This document shows, one piece after another, positions 7,476 to 10,800 of a stretch of DNA of 10,800 nucleotides (position 1 is its first letter; every line of letters begins with the position of its first letter). A program made the translations under genes and the position numbers. Below the pieces are notes generated by a model, which saw nothing but the letters and a program-made list of their open reading frames with translations, was not told where the DNA came from and searched no databases. The DNA comes from Acidimicrobiales bacterium. GTDB lineage: Bacteria > Actinomycetota > Acidimicrobiia > Acidimicrobiales > JABEUL01. Location: positions 1-10,800 of the forward strand of contig JABEUL010000110.1 in assembly GCA_013044465.1 (NCBI GenBank), written 5' to 3'.

Positions 7476-7494
7476 CATATATGTTTACTAATGG

Positions 7495-7500
7495 TATGCT
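7495..7500 (+). promoter_or_regulatory. Candidate -10 element of the tetR-like operon
   Basis: TATGCT fits the TAnnnT pattern and lies 12 bases before ATG 7512. TTGGTA (7470-7475) would be the -35 at a rather long 19-base spacing. If this -10 is used, transcription starts near 7507, leaving a leader of only a few bases. That also rules out the upstream in-frame ATG at 7491 as the start. Confidence 0.4.
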
Positions 7501-7511
7501 ATCATTCCAAT

Positions 7512-8180
7512 ATGGCAGAAGCAAATGCGTTAACCATCGAAATCCCTGTTTCTAAAGCTCTTCTCCCCGATCCTGGTCCCATAAGGCCAAGTCGGAGCGA
7601 AGTTCATGACATTCAAAGAGGAAGGCTTCTCCGGGCAATGGCACAAGTAGTCAGCGAAAAGGGATATTTGGGAGTGGCGGTTTCTGATGTCGTGGCCAAG
7701 GCTAGCGTATCTCGAAGAACTTTCTATGAAATCTATGACGACAAAGAGGCGTGCTTTGTTGACTTAGTGAGTTTTGCTTATTCAGCCTTAACTAAACGCT
7801 TAGAAACTGCATCAAGCAATCACGACAAAGCAATTGATCTGCTTGAAAGAGTAGTCGGGATCTACTTAGAAACTCTCTCTAACGAACCGGAAATGGCGAG
7901 AGTCATCTTGGTTGACGCATATGGTGCAGGACAAAATTCAATAGCCCAGAAAGTCGAAAGTGCCAAGAAATTTGAAGCAGCGATTCTCCTTCTGATTGAA
8001 AAACTGAAATCAGAAGGAGAAATCGAGAGTGAAGTTAGCCCTGATGTTGAGATGATCGTAGGGGCAATCCGCTCATTAGTCACGATGCGAGTAGCAGTCG
8101 GGGAGACAAATAAATTACCAGAGTTGCGCGAGAGAATAGTCTCGTTCATCTGTAACTCAGTAGGAATGAAGGAGAACTAG
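7512..8180 (+). CDS. TetR/AcrR-family transcriptional regulator
   Basis: From ATG 7512 this is a 222-residue protein. A TetR N-terminal DNA-binding domain spans about 36-82: RGRLLRAMAQVVSEKGYLGVAVSDVVAKASVSRRTFYEIYDDKEACF contains the helix-turn-helix and the diagnostic TFYEIYDDKEA segment, preceded by an unusually long 35-residue Pro-rich arm. The remainder (90-222) is an all-helical ligand-binding domain with no recognisable specificity. The open frame extends upstream to ATGs at 7491 and 7398, but the latter overlaps the divergent SDR gene and neither has a ribosome site. Start 7512 fits the nearby -10 candidate. Its TAG touches the ATG of the next gene, so it heads a three-gene operon. 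It is likely autoregulated and also controls the divergent SDR through the 7462-7475 palindrome. Confidence 0.93.
   Translation: MAEANALTIEIPVSKALLPDPGPIRPSRSEVHDIQRGRLLRAMAQVVSEKGYLGVAVSDVVAKASVSRRTFYEIYDDKEACFVDLVSFAYSALTKRLETASSNHDKAIDLLERVVGIYLETLSNEPEMARVILVDAYGAGQNSIAQKVESAKKFEAAILLLIEKLKSEGEIESEVSPDVEMIVGAIRSLVTMRVAVGETNKLPELRERIVSFICNSVGMKEN
8169..8174 (+). promoter_or_regulatory. Ribosome binding site of the CMD-like gene
   Basis: AAGGAG lies within the last codons of the TetR gene, six bases before ATG 8181. It fixes the start and shows that the two genes are translationally linked (TAG followed directly by ATG). Confidence 0.7.
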
Positions 8181-8714
8181 ATGGCTCGAATACCATTTCC
8201 AAACCCAGAAGATTTAGACCCTAAGACAAAGGAGCTTTATGACATAATGCCGGTCAAATTGAATTTGGCACTGATGCTTGGGCATTCGTCATCACTCGCC
8301 AGACCATTTTTGAAACTAGGTTCATCAATACTTTTGTTTTCCAAGCTGGCACCGACTCTTCGAGAACTTGCAATTCTCCGAGTAGCCTCGCTCACAGGTT
8401 CTCACTATGAATTGCACCATCACATCCCAATTGCCAGGTCAACTGGACTTAGTGAATCTTCAATTGGAGCCGCCTTGAATATCGACAAGGCCCTAGATCC
8501 TGATCTTTCTCCCAAGGAGGCCTTGACGCTCCGCTTGGCTGATGAAATTGTAAAGCAAACTAGTGCAAGTGAGGCTTTAGTAGCTGAGTGTGCGAGCGAA
8601 TTTGGCGAAGAGACTTTAGTCGAACTAGTCGTTTCAATCGGCTACTACATGATGGTCAGTAGATTTCTTTTAACATTTGACGTTGACTTAGACAAGTCTG
8701 AGTTCGTTCCGTGA
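8181..8714 (+). CDS. Carboxymuconolactone decarboxylase (CMD)-like protein lacking CxxC
   Basis: This 177-residue all-helical protein has the CMD/AhpD core in about 55-100: LAPTLRELAILRVASLTGSHYELHHHIPIARSTGLSESSIGAAL. LRE (60-62), the YELHHH segment (76-81) and the following helix match the family pattern. AhpD-type peroxidase members carry a CxxC at the start of this helix. Here the position is GSHY and the only Cys is at 137, so thiol-peroxidase activity looks unlikely. The tail (110-170, DLSPKEALTLRLADEIVKQTSAS) is the second helical part often seen in these proteins. Partners in the operon (TetR regulator, esterase, divergent SDR) suggest a catabolic or detoxification pathway, perhaps of a ring or lactone compound. 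That substrate class is inference. The stop codon overlaps the GTG of the next gene by four bases. Confidence 0.87.
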   Translation: MARIPFPNPEDLDPKTKELYDIMPVKLNLALMLGHSSSLARPFLKLGSSILLFSKLAPTLRELAILRVASLTGSHYELHHHIPIARSTGLSESSIGAALNIDKALDPDLSPKEALTLRLADEIVKQTSASEALVAECASEFGEETLVELVVSIGYYMMVSRFLLTFDVDLDKSEFVP

Positions 8715-10156
8715 ACAAATCTAGATCGAAAACAATCTCTATTTTGCTAATTGCAGGCATCGCAATTAGCTCTCTTGGAAGCTGTTCATCAACTGTTACA
8801 AACCAAGTTAATCAAAATTTGCCGCTTCCAACAACTGCTGAAACTGTATCGCCCGGACTTAAAGTGATAAGTGAAGTTCACGTTGATACAAGACTTGAAG
8901 ATCTCACAATGACGACTCCAGCGTTGTCGTTTCCAGTTAGTGCTTACGTGCTTCTGCCAACAAATTACAATCAAAATCCAACCAAGCGCTATCCCGTGAT
9001 CTATGTCCTCCATGGAGGAAGCCCAGGTCCAAATACAGGATTAGAGTACCGCGAGTGGATTGACGCTGGAGCAATTGTGCAGGATACAGCGAACCTAGAT
9101 GTCATTTGTGTGTTCCCACAAGCGGGTTCTGGCGGCTGGTATACAAACTGGTTCAACAACGGAAAAGGCGGCTCTCCTGAGTGGGAGACATTTCATGTAG
9201 ACCAGCTTGTGCCATACGTTGACCAAACCTATAGGACCATTTCAAATCGCAACGGTAGAGCATTGCTGGGTGAGTCTATGGGTGGTTATGGTGTAATGGA
9301 ATACGCTTCTCGTCATCCTGACCTATTTGGAACTGCCGCAGCATTTTCAGGAGCTGTTGATATTGGCAACCCGCCAGAGATTGCTGGGCCAAAGGCATCT
9401 TTGATCGTGGGTATCATGGCATCAGGCGACGGTGGAACTCCTACATCGCCATTCGGTTCATTTGAGAACAATGAAATTGTTTGGCGCAATCACGACCCTG
9501 CGGATCTAGTCCAAAACCTTAAAGACACCAACCTATATCTATATTGCGGAAACGGCACGCCTGGTCCTTTGGACACGCCAGAAACGGTTTCAGATTTCTC
9601 GAAAGGAATTGAACAGATTGTTTATGAGTCTAATCTCGGGTTCGAGGAGCAACTAGCTGCCTACCACATCCCTGCTTTTATTGACAACTATGGTGCTGGA
9701 ACACATTCCTGGCCTTACTGGAGGCGTGATCTTATCGATGTCCTTCCTCGTATCATGAATGATTTCAAGAGCACGAAGCCTTGGCCAAATCAAGTGACTT
9801 ACACTACTGCCGATTCGTCATTTTCGCAGTGGGGCTATTCAGTGTCATTCCAAAGGAAAGTGAGTGAGTTTGCAACACTTTCAGAGGCTGGGGAAAGTGG
9901 ATTTAATTTATCTGGCAGCGGGATCGCCGTTGTCACCACACCTACTTTTTACCCACCTACAAGTAATCATTCAGTGGCCGTTACTGCTATCGTCTCTAAT
10001 CAACATTCAAGCGAGACACAGATAGTTAAATCCGACAGTGAAGGTCGCTTAACCGTAACTATCAACCTTGGACCAAGTAATTCGATAACTGAGTACTCAC
10101 CAGGATGGTCTTTGAAAGATACTAAGGTTTTTCAGGTCAAAGTAACGATAAAGTGA
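8711..10156 (+). CDS. Lipoprotein esterase (alpha/beta hydrolase, esterase D/antigen 85-like) with beta-rich C-terminal domain
   Basis: This 481-residue protein begins with a signal peptide: basic MNKSRSK, hydrophobic ISILLIAGIAISSLG, and a lipobox ending LGSC with Cys25 as the lipidation site. It should be anchored outside the membrane. An esterase domain spans about 70-355. VIYVLHGG (97-103) gives the oxyanion region, GESMGG has the nucleophile Ser189, and GAGTHSWPYWRRDL (328-341) gives catalytic His332. The acid is probably within 285-300 but I cannot pin it. Residues about 360-481 form an extra beta-rich, Ser/Thr-rich domain with VTAIVSN and LTVTINLG strands, not part of the standard hydrolase fold and possibly for binding. 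The GTG start overlaps the upstream stop as GTGA with no good Shine-Dalgarno, so translation is coupled. It probably hydrolyses an extracellular ester that feeds the cytoplasmic enzymes of the operon. Substrate unknown. Confidence 0.9.
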   Translation: MNKSRSKTISILLIAGIAISSLGSCSSTVTNQVNQNLPLPTTAETVSPGLKVISEVHVDTRLEDLTMTTPALSFPVSAYVLLPTNYNQNPTKRYPVIYVLHGGSPGPNTGLEYREWIDAGAIVQDTANLDVICVFPQAGSGGWYTNWFNNGKGGSPEWETFHVDQLVPYVDQTYRTISNRNGRALLGESMGGYGVMEYASRHPDLFGTAAAFSGAVDIGNPPEIAGPKASLIVGIMASGDGGTPTSPFGSFENNEIVWRNHDPADLVQNLKDTNLYLYCGNGTPGPLDTPETVSDFSKGIEQIVYESNLGFEEQLAAYHIPAFIDNYGAGTHSWPYWRRDLIDVLPRIMNDFKSTKPWPNQVTYTTADSSFSQWGYSVSFQRKVSEFATLSEAGESGFNLSGSGIAVVTTPTFYPPTSNHSVAVTAIVSNQHSSETQIVKSDSEGRLTVTINLGPSNSITEYSPGWSLKDTKVFQVKVTIK

Positions 10157-10359
10157 GAAAGAGCCCGAAATTGTTAAGGAACTATATCTAGGAGAGATCC
10201 CTAATTTCTGGTCTAGGTGATGTGCGGGCACGCCTTTTCCTAACTCGCCGGGGCTAGCTCATCTGATTGTTCTAGTTGATTGACAGAACCTCTCAGAAGA
10301 TCAACTTCTCTATGAAAAGAGTTTTCAAGAGCCTGGCTTAGCTCATAGTTCGGGAATAT
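10157..10359. other. Noncoding stretch between the esterase and the ATPase gene
   Basis: I see no convincing gene here. TAGCTCAT occurs twice (about 10255-10262 and 10339-10346) and gives a superficial tRNA D-arm look, but no acceptor or T-arm pairing follows. Short inverted repeats such as AGAAG-N5-CTTCT (near 10296-10310) and GTG-CGGG-CAC followed by GCCTTTT (near 10220-10236) are too weak for a confident terminator, though the latter is the best candidate after the esterase operon. Confidence 0.4.
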
Positions 10360-10420
10360 TGTCGAAAAGTGGTACTCAAAGGTGTCGAAAAGTGGTACTC
10401 AAAGGTGTCGAAAAGTGGTA
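10360..10420 (+). repeat. Tandem 23-bp direct repeat, two full copies and one 15-base partial copy
   Basis: Copies are at 10360-10382 and 10383-10405 (identical) and 10406-10420 (the first 15 bases). The shared core is TGTCGAAAAGTGGTA, and the rest of the unit is CTCAAAGG. The third copy switches at its end into TTATACC, creating the -10 box of the next gene. The 23-bp period places cores on about the same helix face. Likely reading: a regulator-binding array over the promoter. Alternative: the multiple terminal repeats of an IS21-type element end, which often begin TGT and contain TGGTA-like cores. Confidence 0.9.
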
Positions 10421-10424
10421 TTAT
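10419..10424 (+). promoter_or_regulatory. -10 element of a leaderless promoter for the ATPase gene
   Basis: TATTAT matches the TATAAT consensus at four of six positions and ends six bases before GTG 10431, so transcription should begin at or next to the start codon. The -35 position, about 10396-10401 (TACTCA), is a poor match and falls inside repeat copy 2. No Shine-Dalgarno precedes the GTG, consistent with leaderless translation as is common in actinobacteria. Confidence 0.6.
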
Positions 10425-10430
10425 ACCTGT

Positions 10431-10800
10431 GTGACGTCAATTTCATATACTGCCAGAATTCTCGATAAGCATCTCCAGATGCTAATGGCAGAATTTCCAG
10501 CAATTATGGTTACTGGTCCAAGGGCGTCAGGTAAAACTACAACTTTGACAAGGCTCGCAGCGACGACCAGACAGCTAAACGAAGATAGGAGTGCGGCAGC
10601 CTTCCGTGCAGATCCTGACGCTGCTTTGCAAGAACTTGATGAACCAATCTTCCTCGATGAATATCAAGAAGTGCCCTCAGTACTCTCTGCCATAAAGAGG
10701 TCAGTGGATCAGAATTATTCTCCCGGAAGGTTCCTGTTGTCAGGTTCCGTCCGAGCCACATTGAATACTACGTCGTGGCCGACAACCGGCCGGATTATTC
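10431..10800 (+). CDS. AAA_14/DUF4143-type ATP-binding protein, N-terminal part (runs off the window)
   Basis: The open frame from GTG 10431 reaches the right edge without a stop (123 complete codons). The Walker A motif is GPRASGKTT at residues 29-37, Walker B is PIFLDEYQEVP at 72-82, and the sensor-like strand is RFLLSGSVRA at 100-109, followed by WPTTGRI. This order and wording are typical of the stand-alone ATPases with a C-terminal DUF4143 domain, which should lie beyond the window. Their function is poorly defined, and they are often found in accessory regions and sometimes behave like toxin-antitoxin or mobile-associated genes. Later Met codons (17, 19) would remove the helix that normally precedes the Walker strand, so GTG 10431 is preferred. 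It is likely regulated through the tandem repeats directly upstream. Confidence 0.88.
   Translation, partial: MTSISYTARILDKHLQMLMAEFPAIMVTGPRASGKTTTLTRLAATTRQLNEDRSAAAFRADPDAALQELDEPIFLDEYQEVPSVLSAIKRSVDQNYSPGRFLLSGSVRATLNTTSWPTTGRII

Noticed and set aside
7398..7511. N-terminal extension of the TetR frame starting at ATG 7398
   Set aside because: It overlaps the start of the divergent SDR gene, crosses the operator and promoter region, has no ribosome site, and its residues do not look like a TetR arm.
10245..10360. Possible tRNA remnant suggested by two TAGCTCAT stretches
   Set aside because: No acceptor stem, anticodon arm or GTTCGAATC T-arm can be paired around either copy.
10360..10420. 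CRISPR array
   Set aside because: The units are contiguous 23-bp direct repeats with no spacers between them and no cas genes nearby.

Overview
The window reads as chromosome of a moderate-GC actinobacterium. The signs are a WhiB-family Fe-S regulator, the CBS-less IMP dehydrogenase paralogue GuaB3, GTG starts, and at least one gene that looks leaderless. Base composition is well below the usual actinobacterial level (roughly mid-to-high 40s % GC by eye). A low-GC lineage such as some Acidimicrobiia would fit, but that is inference and the species cannot be named from sequence alone.

Layout. (1) About 1-2498, + strand: the C-terminal part of a large secreted or surface protein built from eight Ig-like domains, each with one regularly spaced cysteine pair. 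The reading frame continues upstream past an in-frame TAG at 36-38 that sits inside a domain, so this is a partial and probably interrupted gene. (2) 2608-6515, + strand: a tight cluster of guaB3, guaA, a whiB-family gene and a stand-alone glutamate formiminotransferase. Junctions are 0, 35 and 12 bp, with good Shine-Dalgarno sites before genes 1, 3 and 4. GuaA makes GMP from XMP, GuaB3 is related to the enzyme that makes XMP, and the formiminotransferase handles folate-bound one-carbon units. WhiB is a candidate redox or nitric-oxide-responsive regulator lying among them. (3) 6641-10156: an SDR oxidoreductase on the - strand, divergent from a + strand operon of TetR regulator, carboxymuconolactone-decarboxylase-like protein and lipoprotein esterase. 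The three operon genes abut or overlap by 4 bp. A perfect TACCAA-N2-TTGGTA palindrome in the divergent intergenic region is the obvious TetR operator candidate. The set looks like a small TetR-controlled metabolic or detoxification module with unknown substrate. (4) 10157-10430: noncoding, ending in 2.65 tandem copies of a 23-bp unit that lead straight into a -10 box. (5) 10431 to the right edge: the start of an AAA_14/DUF4143-type ATPase, apparently translated from a leaderless GTG and cut off by the window end.

Most genes belong to recognisable families. The points most worth following up are the nonsense codon in the Ig-domain array, the regular cysteine pairs, the 23-bp repeats at the ATPase promoter, the divergent TetR operator, and the atypical cofactor loop of the SDR.
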